Made by a program: the position numbers and the translations under genes | The notes under the pieces: model-generated | The model's database searches: none | The model's input: the letters and a program-made list of their open reading frames with translations, nothing else | What the model was told of the DNA's origin: nothing | Shown: piece after piece, positions 1-8,901 of the stretch | Layout of the letters: each line of letters opens with the position of its first letter | How positions within the stretch are numbered: the stretch's first letter is position 1 | NCBI RefSeq assembly: GCF_038595065.1 | Contig: NZ_CP152003.1 | Location: 3,328,001 to 3,392,000, forward strand | Source: Sutcliffiella sp. FSL R7-0096 | GTDB taxonomy: Bacteria > Bacillota > Bacilli > Bacillales > Bacillaceae_I | Length of the DNA stretch: 64,000 nt | Direction of reading: 5' to 3'

Positions 1-1000
1 TAAAAAAAACTGAAAAGCCCTGCTGTTCAAAAATAGAGCGGAATAACAAGGTAAGATAGGTCTTGTCCAAGGAAGGCGCCTGCTGGTTCTTCTTTTTGCA
101 TAAGAGAACCACTCCACCTTTATGAAAGATTGCCTCATTTCGTCCAAGAAATCCGCGGATAGATTCCTTGCTCTGACCACCTTCGAGCCAACTGCGGAGC
201 CACTCGCTTTCTTCCAATCTTCTTTTCTCCTCCACATACAACCCTCTTAAAATATGCTGTGCGAGCGCTGTAACCGTACGATCCAAAAGAAGATGATCAA
301 ACTCACTCATCGTGCGGTCCTGTGAAAGGATGTGAATGACACCATGGTGCTTATCCAACACCTGTACAGACTCCTTCAAATATCTTTCCTTAAAAGGGTC
401 CGATTTCAGGGAGCAAAGAATTTTCTTCCGTTCATGGATAGGGACGTCTGGGATAAAGAACCTTTCTTGGTTACCATTTTCGTAAATGATTTGTGTTTCC
501 AAATGTTCTTGAAGATAGGTGAGGATGTCAAGTTCATGTGTAATGGTCAATAGTTTTTTGTTCAAGGTTTGAGAGTAGCTTTCCAATTGAGAGATCATCT
601 GATATTGCTGGTTGATTAAGACAGAATGAATATCTTGTGTAATATCTACAAATGACACTTCCTGATGAAAGAAAATAAGAGGGAATTGATGTGCATTGGC
701 TAAATCAATAATTTCCTGAGGGATGGCGGGGATGTAGGGACCTTTCTCAATACATAATCCGGCGGCCTGACAGTTTATCAACTGTTGGACAAATGAACAG
801 AACTTCTCGATGTCCCCTCCAAAAGATACACCTGTGGATAAAATCAGTTCTTGTCCATTCAATAGTTTTTCTATATTGGTGATTTCCACAACATGCACCC
901 ATTTCACTTGGCGATGCATTCCTTGTCCTCCTGCAATTACTTCGGATCTCTCAAACTGTTTTCGCTTCATGATTTCCTGTAAGGACAGCATGGTTTTCAT
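1..1000 (-). CDS. PucR family transcriptional regulator (partial, 3' end outside window)
   Basis: This reading frame is open from the ATG at 998-1000 to the left window edge, giving about 333 residues. The N-terminus (MKTMLSLQEIMKRKQFERSE, then a WVHVVEITNIEKLLNGQELI stretch) is typical of the PucR purine-catabolism regulator domain that senses metabolites. The C-terminal helix-turn-helix expected in PucR proteins would lie beyond the window. An AGAGGTG ribosome binding site sits a few bases before the ATG, and a TATAAT -10 box lies at 1053-1058. It is the last gene of a pyrimidine-degradation cluster, so it is the likely regulator of that cluster. That role is inferred from position, not from the sequence. 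Confidence 0.85.
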   Translation of the reverse strand, partial: MKTMLSLQEIMKRKQFERSEVIAGGQGMHRQVKWVHVVEITNIEKLLNGQELILSTGVSFGGDIEKFCSFVQQLINCQAAGLCIEKGPYIPAIPQEIIDLANAHQFPLIFFHQEVSFVDITQDIHSVLINQQYQMISQLESYSQTLNKKLLTITHELDILTYLQEHLETQIIYENGNQERFFIPDVPIHERKKILCSLKSDPFKERYLKESVQVLDKHHGVIHILSQDRTMSEFDHLLLDRTVTALAQHILRGLYVEEKRRLEESEWLRSWLEGGQSKESIRGFLGRNEAIFHKGGVVLLCKKKNQQAPSLDKTYLTLLFRSIFEQQGFSVFF

Positions 1001-1023
1001 TTATTCACCTCTTAAGCCTTAAT

Positions 1024-1058
1024 GTATGACTAGGTCCTAAAATCATACTCTTATTATA
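1024..1058 (-). promoter_or_regulatory. Probable promoter and inverted repeat upstream of the PucR gene
   Basis: A perfect -10 hexamer TATAAT reads on the minus strand at 1053-1058, with only a weak -35. Just downstream, 1024-1048 forms an imperfect inverted repeat (GTATGA, 13 bases, TCATAC). The repeat is placed where a repressor or autoregulator could bind. Binding by the PucR protein is a guess. Confidence 0.4.
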
Positions 1059-1109
1059 ACGTAAGTAGTAAATAAATTTAATTAAAAATTCTGACAAATT
1101 AACACAAAA

Positions 1110-1140
1110 GATGACATGTTCAGTATTTCGACATGTCATC
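1110..1140. terminator. Rho-independent terminator
   Basis: A 10-bp perfect stem, GATGACATGT paired with ACATGTCATC, is flanked by A-rich and T-rich tracts on both sides. It lies after the 77-residue gene and before the PucR gene, so it would end the upstream minus-strand transcript and leave the regulator on its own promoter. Confidence 0.75.
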
Positions 1141-1153
1141 CTTTCTTTTACGG

Positions 1154-1387
1154 TTAATTATTTATCGGAAAATATAATTGAATCTCCTGGACCATTTCCT
1201 GGAATTCACCCTCGTCATTGAAATCACTTGAATCCCAATTTTCCAGGATCCAATTGACCAACTCTTCTGGTGAATTAAAGAACTCTCCACTAGAATCGGC
1301 TTTACGAATTGTAAATCTGTTGTTATCCTCGTCAATGGTTACCTCGCAAGGATAAGCACTTTCTTTGCATTTCAATTGATATTCCAT
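1154..1387 (-). CDS. Conserved-looking small hypothetical protein, 77 aa
   Basis: I do not recognise a family. The start is placed at the internal ATG at 1385-1387 because a strong GAAAGGAG site lies eight bases upstream; a longer reading to 1444 has no such site. The product is acidic and probably cytosolic, starting MEYQLKCKESAYPCEVTIDE. A short beta-rich N-terminus (two Cys at 7 and 13) is followed by an acidic helical C-terminus (SPEELVNWILENW). There is no signal peptide. It sits between a 76-aa gene and the PucR gene of the pyrimidine cluster. Confidence 0.6.
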   Translation of the reverse strand: MEYQLKCKESAYPCEVTIDEDNNRFTIRKADSSGEFFNSPEELVNWILENWDSSDFNDEGEFQEMVQEIQLYFPINN

Positions 1388-1459
1388 AAAAGAATTACTC
1401 CTTTCACGATGCAGTTTACATGATTTTATTCCAACCTTGCTCAAACTATGAGAAATTTA

Positions 1460-1690
1460 TTAACTTTCTTGCCGCTGCTGTCTGATTAATAGGGAGGCAA
1501 AATACTTCCTCGAATCTGCATGTTTTATGTGTAGAGTTTCTTCATGGGGAATGTCCTTTTTTCCATCATTCATTTCCAGGACAAGAAATGCACCCTCTAA
1601 GTTTTCTTCTACATCCTTGATACGGAACCCTTTATTTATGAAAAAATCTATTTTATCTTTTTCCGCTATATATTGTTGATAATCACTCAA
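1460..1690 (-). CDS. Small hypothetical protein, 76 aa
   Basis: A short soluble protein with many charged residues and no membrane segment or signal peptide. The start is TTG at 1688-1690, preceded by a strong GAGGAGG site eight bases away. The sequence begins MSDYQQYIAEKDKIDFFINK and has a GAFLVLEMNDG strand and a LHIKHADSRKYFASLLIRQQ helix. It reads like the small YhzC/YueH-type unknowns of Bacillus, but I cannot assign a family. It follows the NCS1 permease gene by 23 bp and is probably cotranscribed with it. Confidence 0.6.
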   Translation of the reverse strand: MSDYQQYIAEKDKIDFFINKGFRIKDVEENLEGAFLVLEMNDGKKDIPHEETLHIKHADSRKYFASLLIRQQRQES

Positions 1691-1713
1691 AAAATATTCC
1701 TCCTCTCAGGTAG

Positions 1714-3180
1714 TCAGCTCGAAAGCTCCCGTGGTTCTTCATAGGCATCCGCATCATCAAGGATGACCCAATCCCTTCCCACTGTGATTCCTAAATATTT
1801 CTCATCATCCGGGTCTTCAATCTCAGCCTGCTGATATTTTTTGAAATACCAATATTTTGCGAGGACATAATATAAACCTCCACCTACTACAAATCCCACA
1901 ATGAAAGAGTAGTTCGCCAAATAATAAGCTGATGCTCCTCCTACAAACCAGGCGATGAACCCTGCAAGATTAAACCCATTTGTATATTTAAACTGACCGT
2001 TGTTTTCATATAGATCGTGGACATTGACTCTCCTTTTTCTTAATAAATAATAATCTGCAAACAAGATTCCTACGATTGCAGATAAAATGCCTCCTACAAT
2101 CAATAGAACAGGAATCAAAATGTCAAACAGGTTCCATGGTTGTACGACAGATCCCACGATTCCTGCGATCACAACCCCCGCCCAAAATGGAACTTTCGGA
2201 CCTCCAACATTCGAGAAAATGGTAGCTGCCGGAATAAGGTTCGCCGAAGCATTGGTGGACCATTGGGCAAAAATAATCATCAACAACAGCACTCCTAGAA
2301 CAATTCCTGTTGCAGCCTCCTGCAAAGCGACGACAGGGTCGTAATTGGAAACGGCGATATACGATACGCCTCCGATAGCCACCATAAATGTTTGTGTGAT
2401 CGGAAGGGCAATCACACTTCCAACTATGCTGGACTTGTTCCGTTTCAGCCAATTCCTTTCATACTTTGGTGCTTTGATAAACCGGGATATGGATGGAATG
2501 TCGGCAGCTAACGTTGCCCAGAAACCCATGTTACTGAAAATAACGATAAGGAAGGCAGTAACCGCCGCTCCCCCAGTCACCGGACTCTCAATCCAGGACC
2601 AAACCTCTCGCCCCTGTTCTAACGCTCTATCTGATAGAGTAGTGTACATCCATGCAGAAATGATGATGATGATTGGTGCAGCAAGATCTGCGAATCGTTC
2701 CACTGCTTTGATCCCCAGTGCAGTATTCAATAGCTGGACCGCAGCAAAAATCAGGAAGCAGACAAACCAGTTGTCAAAACCGGTCAATGTAAAAAGAATG
2801 GCGTTCATTGCAGTCGCGCCGAAAAATGTATTGATCCCAAACCAAAACGATGCTGCCAAGCCCCGGATAATGGAAGGTATATGGGTACCCACCGTCCCAA
2901 ATGGAGCCCTCATATAGACTGGGAAGGAGAGTCCATGCTCAATGCCAATGTCTCCTGTGATTGTCATGAATAATCCAATTGCGATACTTCCTATAATGGT
3001 CGCTACGATTACCCAACCGAGCGATAAGCTTTGTACACCTGCTCCTCCGATAGCAAATGCTGCAAGGACCACTGCCATTCCGACCCACATGACCGCAAAT
3101 CCTAATGTACCAATTTTTCTGGCAGAATGAGCAATCGGTAGAAGGTCTGGTGATTTTAAGTAGCTTTCATTCTTTTTCAT
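1714..3180 (-). CDS. NCS1 family nucleobase/hydantoin/allantoin permease (PucI-like)
   Basis: A 488-residue polytopic membrane protein with about 12 hydrophobic segments. It carries the NCS1 (nucleobase:cation symporter 1) hallmarks: an N-terminal SPDLLPIAHSARKIGTLGFA segment, then helices with VMWVGMAVVLAAF and FGINTFFGATAMNAILF. The family includes PucI (allantoin), uracil permeases and Mhp1 (hydantoin). Its place beside dihydropyrimidinase and dihydropyrimidine dehydrogenase genes suggests import of a pyrimidine, dihydropyrimidine or hydantoin; substrate cannot be read from the sequence. A dispersed repeat and a terminator separate it from hydA, so it may have its own promoter. Confidence 0.85.
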   Translation of the reverse strand: MKKNESYLKSPDLLPIAHSARKIGTLGFAVMWVGMAVVLAAFAIGGAGVQSLSLGWVIVATIIGSIAIGLFMTITGDIGIEHGLSFPVYMRAPFGTVGTHIPSIIRGLAASFWFGINTFFGATAMNAILFTLTGFDNWFVCFLIFAAVQLLNTALGIKAVERFADLAAPIIIIISAWMYTTLSDRALEQGREVWSWIESPVTGGAAVTAFLIVIFSNMGFWATLAADIPSISRFIKAPKYERNWLKRNKSSIVGSVIALPITQTFMVAIGGVSYIAVSNYDPVVALQEAATGIVLGVLLLMIIFAQWSTNASANLIPAATIFSNVGGPKVPFWAGVVIAGIVGSVVQPWNLFDILIPVLLIVGGILSAIVGILFADYYLLRKRRVNVHDLYENNGQFKYTNGFNLAGFIAWFVGGASAYYLANYSFIVGFVVGGGLYYVLAKYWYFKKYQQAEIEDPDDEKYLGITVGRDWVILDDADAYEEPRELSS

Positions 3181-3204
3181 TTCAACACCCCATTAACTAA
3201 ATTT

Positions 3205-3350
3205 AAGGCCCTGTTATACACCGCTGGTGATTTCCGCAAACGGCTGCGCTTATTCAGAGGGCGACCTTAAGCTTCCTCGCGCTACGCTCTGCGGGGTCTC
3301 AAGATTGTCGCTATCCCCCGCCAATTGCTCCAATCACCAGCTATAAAACT
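3205..3350. repeat. Dispersed ~130 bp repeat, copy 1
   Basis: This stretch carries the family features GTGATTTCCGCA at one end and CCAATCACC at the other, with an internal TGCGGGGTCTCAAG. It belongs with the copies near 8.8, 15.1, 28.4, 31.5, 44.2, 45.4 and 48.4 kb. This copy is inverted relative to the one at 8765-8887. It lies between hydA and the permease gene, 30 bp before the latter. Confidence 0.75.
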
Positions 3351-3410
3351 CTTTGAACTAAGAATTTTCTGCGAGTGATCACACATTCAGACAAGCTAGA
3401 TATAATAAAT

Positions 3411-3441
3411 GCTTGACCTAAGGAAATAATGTAGGTCAAGC
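3411..3441 (-). terminator. Terminator after hydA
   Basis: A perfect 10-bp stem (GCTTGACCTA with TAGGTCAAGC) is followed on the minus strand by ATTTATTATA. It lies 40 bp past the hydA stop codon and should end the pydC-preT-preA-hydA transcript. Confidence 0.65.
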
Positions 3442-3480
3442 ATACGGAGGTTGGCAGAATGTAGTTTTAGGATTAGTAGT

Positions 3481-4905
3481 TTAAATGGATAGTGTCTCGT
3501 TCTGTTTTAAGAGAGATGTTTCCCCATATTTGTTCCGTTTAATGTACTGGCCGCTTCCTGCTTTTCCGACATATTGCTTATCACGGACAACGAACTGACC
3601 CCGTACCATAACAGAAACTGGTTCCCCAGTAATTTTCATCCCTTCAAAGGCATTGTAATCAACGGCCATATGATGGGTCGAAGCTGATATGGTCCGTTCT
3701 TGGTTTGGATCAAAAATGACGATGTCTGCATCCGCACCAACGGATATGGTCCCTTTTTTCGGGAACATACCAAATAGTTTCGCTACCCGTGTGGATACAA
3801 TATCCACGAACTGGTTGATAGATATACGTCCCTTCTTCACACCCTCAGAGAACAGGATGCTTACTCGGTCTTCAATCATGGGTCCGCCATTCGGTATTTT
3901 TGTAAAGTCACCCTTTCCGAGACTCTTTTGCCCGTTAAAGTCAAAGGAGCATTGATCCGAGCCGAGAGTTTGAAGCTGACCGCTTTTGAGCGCATTCCAT
4001 AAAACATCCTGGTGCCATTTTTCACGCAACGGTGGTGACCAGACATATTTCGCACCTTCAAAATTCGGCTTTTCCAAATAACTCTGATCCAGTGCCAAAT
4101 ATTGAGGACATGTCTCCCCCCAGATCTCCACCCCTTTGTTCCTTGCCTCCGCAATCTTTTCTACTGCTTCCGCACAGGATACGTGGACCACATAAAGCTG
4201 GGAATCCGCTAGGGAAGTAAGCTGTGCAGCCCTGCCAGTTGCTTCGCCCTCCACCTCAGGAGGTCTAGTTAAGGCATGGTAGATAGGATCCGTATTTCCA
4301 TTCTTTAATGCTTCCTTCGTTAAATAATCGATGACATCGCCGTTTTCTGCATGAACCATGACAAGGGCACCGAGATCCTTAGCTGCCTTTAAGGTATGGA
4401 ACAACGTTGCATCATCCGCCTGGAATACATCTTTATAGGCCATGAACACTTTGAAGGAGGTGATACCTTCCTTATCTATGACTTTAGGAAGTTCGTTCAA
4501 GACGTTCTCATTCATTTCTCCTATCATTAAGTGAAAGCTATAATCGATGACCGCTTTGTCTTTTGATTTGTCATGCCATGTCTGAATGGCATCTTGTAGT
4601 GGCTTGCCCTTATCTGTCAGGCAGAAATCAATCACGGTTGTCGTGCCACCAAAAGCTGCGGCCATCGTTCCGCTTTCGAAATCGTCCTTTGTAACTGTCC
4701 CTCCAAACGGCATATCCAGATGGGTATGCGGATCGATTGCTCCAGGGAATATATAGCAACCCCTTGCATCAATTACTTCTGCGTCTGCGGATGAAAGGTT
4801 GAGTCCGATGGAGGAAATTGTTTCTCCGTCAATCAAAATGTCTGCTTCATACTGGTCGCTTGCCGTTACAATTATTCCATTCTTTATTAACTTTTTTGCT
4901 GTCAT
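3481..4905 (-). CDS. hydA: Dihydropyrimidinase / D-hydantoinase
   Basis: A 474-residue cyclic amidohydrolase that opens the ring of 5,6-dihydrouracil/dihydrothymine (or hydantoins) to N-carbamoyl amino acids. The binuclear metal site is visible: H60 and H62 in DPHTHLD, Lys152 (the residue carbamylated in this family) in TSFKVFMAYK, H185 in HAENGD, H241 in HVSC and D317 in GSDQCS. Length matches the family. It lies 15 bp after preA and is the last gene before a terminator. Hydantoinase and dihydropyrimidinase cannot be told apart by motif; the neighbouring preTA genes favour dihydropyrimidinase. Confidence 0.93.
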   Translation of the reverse strand: MTAKKLIKNGIIVTASDQYEADILIDGETISSIGLNLSSADAEVIDARGCYIFPGAIDPHTHLDMPFGGTVTKDDFESGTMAAAFGGTTTVIDFCLTDKGKPLQDAIQTWHDKSKDKAVIDYSFHLMIGEMNENVLNELPKVIDKEGITSFKVFMAYKDVFQADDATLFHTLKAAKDLGALVMVHAENGDVIDYLTKEALKNGNTDPIYHALTRPPEVEGEATGRAAQLTSLADSQLYVVHVSCAEAVEKIAEARNKGVEIWGETCPQYLALDQSYLEKPNFEGAKYVWSPPLREKWHQDVLWNALKSGQLQTLGSDQCSFDFNGQKSLGKGDFTKIPNGGPMIEDRVSILFSEGVKKGRISINQFVDIVSTRVAKLFGMFPKKGTISVGADADIVIFDPNQERTISASTHHMAVDYNAFEGMKITGEPVSVMVRGQFVVRDKQYVGKAGSGQYIKRNKYGETSLLKQNETLSI

Positions 4906-4920
4906 TTTGTTACTTCCCCC

Positions 4921-6207
4921 TTATTTAACCGTATCCACTTCACATTTCTTCAATAATCCAAGGGCGGTCTGGCGGTCATTCCACGTCATTGGCGGTTGTT
5001 CATGCGGGAGCTCCACCATGGTGATGGCATCCTCCACCGGACAGACGATCGAGCATAGATTACAGCCTACACAATCTTCTTCCCTCACCTGTAAATAGGA
5101 TTTACCAGAAGGGTCCTTCAGCATATCGATGCACTGATGGGACGTATCTTCACAGGCGATATGACATTTATTGCAGTTAATACAGGTATCCTGATTAATT
5201 CTGGCGACGATTTTATAGTTTAAATCGAGATTGCCCCAATCCGAGTACTTTGGAACGGATTTCCCAACAAGATCCAGGACTTTAGCTATCCCTTTTTCAT
5301 CCAGATAGTTGTTCAGGCCATCAATCATGTCTTCCACAATACGGAAACCGTGATGCATGGCGGCTGTACAAATCTGCACGCCAGTTGCCCCCATCAGCAT
5401 GAATTCCACCGCATTCTGCCAATTCGATACTCCACCCATACCTGATATAGGCACATTGATCCTAGGGTTTCTTGCGCATTCCCCAACCATATTAAGTGCT
5501 ATCGGTTTTACGGCAGGTCCACAATACCCGCCATGTGCACCCTTGCCGCCTACATGCGGAACTGTATTCCAGCTGTCCAGATCCACCCCGGCCAGACTGT
5601 TGATTGTATTGATCATACTTACCGCATCAGCTCCACCCCTGACAGCAGCCTCTGCTGTCACGGTGATATCCGTGATATTTGGAGTCAGTTTTACAATGAC
5701 GGGAGTTTTAGCTGCTTCTTTTGCCCAGTATGTCTGCTTTTCCACTAGGTCTGGAACCTGGCCTGATGCAGAGCCCATTCCACGTTCCGCCATTCCATGC
5801 GGACAGCCGAAGTTCAACTCAAGTCCGTCCACCCCTACCGCTTCTACCTTTTTCACAATTTCATGCCATTTTTCCTGTTTTGGCTCCACCATCAAGGACG
5901 CAATTACAGCCCTGTCCGGAAATCTCTTTTTGGTTTCTTCGATTTCCCTTAAGTTCACTTCCAATGGTCTGTCCGTGATAAGCTCAATGTTATTGAACCC
6001 CGCCACTCGCTGCCCGTTGAAACTCACAGCAGCAAACCGGGATGATACATTGATGATTGGGTCCCCAAGCGTCTTCCATACAGCCCCTCCCCATCCTGCT
6101 TCAAAGGCGCGTTGCACCTGATAGCCAGAGTTTGTCGGCGGTGCAGAAGCCAACCAAAAAGGGTTTGGAGATTTAATTCCTGCCAAATTTATCGATAGAT
6201 CTGCCAA
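4921..6207 (-). CDS. preA: NAD-dependent dihydropyrimidine dehydrogenase subunit PreA
   Basis: A 428-residue FMN protein that reduces uracil/thymine to the dihydro form in the first step of reductive pyrimidine degradation. The N-terminal ~310 residues are a dihydroorotate-dehydrogenase-like TIM barrel (NPFWLASAPPT, LELNFGCPHGM, VKLTPNITD, ISGMGGV). The C-terminal part has two [4Fe-4S] ferredoxin motifs, CINCNKCHIAC and CVGCNLCSIVCP. Its partner PreT is encoded 24 bp upstream, matching the two-subunit bacterial enzyme. An upstream operon promoter is likely, as no gap separates it from preT. Confidence 0.93.
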   Translation of the reverse strand: MADLSINLAGIKSPNPFWLASAPPTNSGYQVQRAFEAGWGGAVWKTLGDPIINVSSRFAAVSFNGQRVAGFNNIELITDRPLEVNLREIEETKKRFPDRAVIASLMVEPKQEKWHEIVKKVEAVGVDGLELNFGCPHGMAERGMGSASGQVPDLVEKQTYWAKEAAKTPVIVKLTPNITDITVTAEAAVRGGADAVSMINTINSLAGVDLDSWNTVPHVGGKGAHGGYCGPAVKPIALNMVGECARNPRINVPISGMGGVSNWQNAVEFMLMGATGVQICTAAMHHGFRIVEDMIDGLNNYLDEKGIAKVLDLVGKSVPKYSDWGNLDLNYKIVARINQDTCINCNKCHIACEDTSHQCIDMLKDPSGKSYLQVREEDCVGCNLCSIVCPVEDAITMVELPHEQPPMTWNDRQTALGLLKKCEVDTVK

Positions 6208-6231
6208 TGCTTTCCCCCCTCAAAACGATTG

Positions 6232-7602
6232 TTAGGCCGTTTCTATTCGGCTTTTCACCAATTTTTCATAAAGTGCATAAGCGGTAAGCTTGCCCTGTTC
6301 TGCAGCCGTTACCACCATCGCCTCACCTTGACCTTTTCCAAAGACGACATCTCCACATGCAAATACCTTCTCATGGGATGTTTGGTGGGTGAGCGGGTCA
6401 ATTTTCACCACTCCGCCGTCGTGGGAGAGGCCGAATGCATCAATCAGTTTCGTATATCTTGTCTGACCAATCGCTTTGATGACAGCATCCACTTGTAGTG
6501 TGAATTCTGAGCCTTCCACCTTTACAGGTCTTCTTCTGCCATCTGTACCAGGTGCACCAAGCTCCATTTTCACACATTCTATGGCCGTGACTTCACCATT
6601 CTCATTCCCGATGATTCGATTTGGTGCAGTAAGCCAACCAAATTCCACCCCGTCCTGCTTTGCGAACTCGTACTCAAAATCATAGGCAGTCATCTCTTCC
6701 AAGGTTCTGCGATAAAGAATCTTTACATTCTTCGCACCGAGCCTGACAGAACAAGTTGCGCCATCAATTGCGGTATTACCTGCCCCGATCACCACCACAT
6801 TTTTCCCCTTGAGTTTATTGGAAATCGCATTTGTTTTGGTTTCTTTGACAAATTCAATCGCGTCGAAGACTCCCTCTAACTCTTCCCCATCAATTCCAAG
6901 CATCGGAACACTTGCCATTCCAACCGCTAGGATCACTCCGTCATAGTTAGTCAGTATTTCTTCTACGGAAATATCCACACCCACTCTTGTACCTGTCCGA
7001 ATTTCTACATCAAGACTTCTGACCTGGTCCACTTCCCAATAAGAAACCCTCTTTGGAAGACGAAACGACACGATACCATACGTATTCAAGCCCCCGGCTT
7101 CCTTCTCGGCTTCAAAAATTGTTACTTGAAACCCGAGCAGCGCAAGTTCCCTGGCTGCAGAGAGACCTGCTGGCCCCCCTCCGACAATCGCCACTTTCTT
7201 CCCATTGGAAGTTCCTTTTTCGAAAAGTATTTGATCGTTCCGGATTGCCCAATCAGTGGCATATCGCTGGAGGTCCCCTATGACAATCGGTTTTGTGTGA
7301 TGGTTCAGAACACAAGCTCCCTCACACAACTCTTCTGTCGGACACACACGCGAACAGCTTGCACCTACAGGATTGGCACTCATGATCGTTTTCGCGGAGC
7401 CCTTCAGATTTCCTGATGCAATCTTTTTGATAAAAGAAGGAATGTCAATACTAGTTGGACAGGCAACAATACAGGGTGCATCATAGCAGTACAGACAGCG
7501 ATTCGCCTCTTCCACTGCTTCCCTATCCGTCAATCCAGGCTTTGCTTCCAAAAAATTCATCGCCAAATTTTCAAGATCTATTCTTTTCGTTGCTCCTTTC
7601 AC
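6232..7602 (-). CDS. preT: NAD(P)-dependent oxidoreductase, dihydropyrimidine dehydrogenase subunit PreT
   Basis: A 456-residue FAD/Fe-S electron-input subunit that passes electrons between NAD(P)H and PreA. N-terminal cysteines C36, C39, C44, C48 and C83, C87, C93, C97 match the two cluster motifs of the GltD/PreT type. An FAD-binding GGGPAG follows at 141-146, and a second Rossmann motif GAGNTAID near residue 275. I place the start at GTG 7600-7602: an AAGGAG site lies nine bases upstream, and homology begins at once after it. The longer ATG reading to 7668 adds 22 residues unlike the family. Confidence 0.9.
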   Translation of the reverse strand: MKGATKRIDLENLAMNFLEAKPGLTDREAVEEANRCLYCYDAPCIVACPTSIDIPSFIKKIASGNLKGSAKTIMSANPVGASCSRVCPTEELCEGACVLNHHTKPIVIGDLQRYATDWAIRNDQILFEKGTSNGKKVAIVGGGPAGLSAARELALLGFQVTIFEAEKEAGGLNTYGIVSFRLPKRVSYWEVDQVRSLDVEIRTGTRVGVDISVEEILTNYDGVILAVGMASVPMLGIDGEELEGVFDAIEFVKETKTNAISNKLKGKNVVVIGAGNTAIDGATCSVRLGAKNVKILYRRTLEEMTAYDFEYEFAKQDGVEFGWLTAPNRIIGNENGEVTAIECVKMELGAPGTDGRRRPVKVEGSEFTLQVDAVIKAIGQTRYTKLIDAFGLSHDGGVVKIDPLTHQTSHEKVFACGDVVFGKGQGEAMVVTAAEQGKLTAYALYEKLVKSRIETA

Positions 7603-7721
7603 ACAGCCACGCTCCTTTTTTGCAGACTCGCAAGAAAAAAAGCGACCCAAATCGACGCATGTGCCCAAGATTCTATGTAGGAATTAGGTTCACAAACTAC
7701 GAATGAGCCACCTTTTAACCT

Positions 7722-8612
7722 TTACGGTAAAAGTGCTGTCATTTCTTCATATGTTTCAGGTCTTCTATCACGATAAAACTGCCATACATCTCTCACTTCA
7801 CGAATTAGTTTCTTGTTCATTTCACCAATTATTACTTCATCCTTATCTCTACTTCCTATGGAAACGAAAGATCCACGGGGGTCCACCAGATAGGACTGTC
7901 CATAAAATTCGCCCATTTTCCAAGGTCCTTCCACGCCTACCCTGTTGATGGCACCGACATAATAGCCGTTTGCCACAGCATGTGCTGGCTGCTCAAGCTT
8001 CCACAGGTATTCTGAAAGTCCCGCCACCGTGGCAGATGGGTTGAAAACTATTTCCGCCCCTTTTAAACCAAGTAAACGTGCCCCTTCAGGGAAATGGCGG
8101 TCATAACATATGTACACGCCAACTTTTGCGTATGCCGTATCAAAAATCGGATAACCAAGATTACCCGGCTTAAAGTAGAATTTTTCCCAGAAACCATGTC
8201 CCTGGTCTCCCACCCCAACTTGCGGAATATGCTGCTTTCGATATTTACCAAGATATTTTCCATCCGCGTCAATGACTGCTGCGGTATTATAATAAGTCGC
8301 GATCCCTTCCCTTTCATAAATCGGAAGGACAATGACCACACCCAGTTCCTTTGCCAGGTCCTGAAATAACTTTGTTGTCGGACCATTTGGAATTTCTTCT
8401 GCCGCCTCATACCATTTTGCATTTTGTTCACTGCAAAAGTATGGACCATAGAAAATCTCCTGCAAGCAGATGATCTGTGCGCCTTTTGCTTTCGCTTCTC
8501 GAACCAATTTAATATGCTTTTCAATGGCCGTCTTCTTGTGGACCTCTACAGCTTCTTTCCCATCCACATCATTCGACGCCTGAATTAAACCAATCATCAC
8601 TTTATCGGACAT
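7722..8612 (-). CDS. Beta-ureidopropionase-type nitrilase superfamily hydrolase
   Basis: A 296-residue carbon-nitrogen hydrolase with the nitrilase triad E52 (CLQEIFY), K126 (YRKQHIP) and C169 (YICYDRHFPEG). In the reductive pyrimidine pathway this family splits N-carbamoyl-beta-alanine into beta-alanine, CO2 and ammonia. It is the first gene of the operon, followed by preT, preA and hydA, which completes the three-enzyme route. N-carbamoyl-D-amino-acid hydrolase or N-carbamoylputrescine amidase are family alternatives; the context favours beta-ureidopropionase (PydC/HyuC type). An AAGGAGG site precedes the ATG. Confidence 0.85.
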   Translation of the reverse strand: MSDKVMIGLIQASNDVDGKEAVEVHKKTAIEKHIKLVREAKAKGAQIICLQEIFYGPYFCSEQNAKWYEAAEEIPNGPTTKLFQDLAKELGVVIVLPIYEREGIATYYNTAAVIDADGKYLGKYRKQHIPQVGVGDQGHGFWEKFYFKPGNLGYPIFDTAYAKVGVYICYDRHFPEGARLLGLKGAEIVFNPSATVAGLSEYLWKLEQPAHAVANGYYVGAINRVGVEGPWKMGEFYGQSYLVDPRGSFVSIGSRDKDEVIIGEMNKKLIREVRDVWQFYRDRRPETYEEMTALLP

Positions 8613-8764
8613 ACATGAACCTCCTTTTAATGAATTATTGGTAAATTGTTAGAATAATTAGAACTTTATGTTTATTCTACTGTCTTTAAGTAAGTATTTC
8701 ACTATACATAATGTTAAATTGTAATGGGTGGGGACTGTCCAAAATGTAAAACGACAGTAACCTA

Positions 8765-8887
8765 GTTGATTGTAGTGGAAGGCGCGCAGAAGCCCGCGGG
8801 AGGAAGGGACAGGTGAGACCCCGCAACGGAGTGAGGAGGCTTACGGACCGCACGCAGGCAAGCGAAGCGCCTGGAACGGAAATCAAC
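8765..8887. repeat. Dispersed ~123 bp repeat, copy 2
   Basis: A well-preserved copy with clear ends: GTTGATTGTAGTGGAAGGCG on the left and GGAACGGAAATCAAC on the right, which form imperfect terminal inverted repeats (GTTGATT/AATCAAC). The interior is GC-rich with GGTGAGACCCCGC and GAGTGAGGAGGC. It sits in the spacer between the yrzQ-like gene and the pyrimidine operon. No coding capacity is credible. Confidence 0.85.
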
Positions 8888-8901
8888 TGTTCAAAAGAAA
8901 A

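Noticed and set aside
5357-6121. 254-residue plus-strand ORF opposite preA
   Set aside because: Shadow frame of a well-supported oxidoreductase gene; no binding site or homology.
8686-8886. ORF inside the dispersed repeat (66 residues)
   Set aside because: It exists only because the repeat is GC-rich and open; no ribosome binding site, and other copies do not keep the frame.
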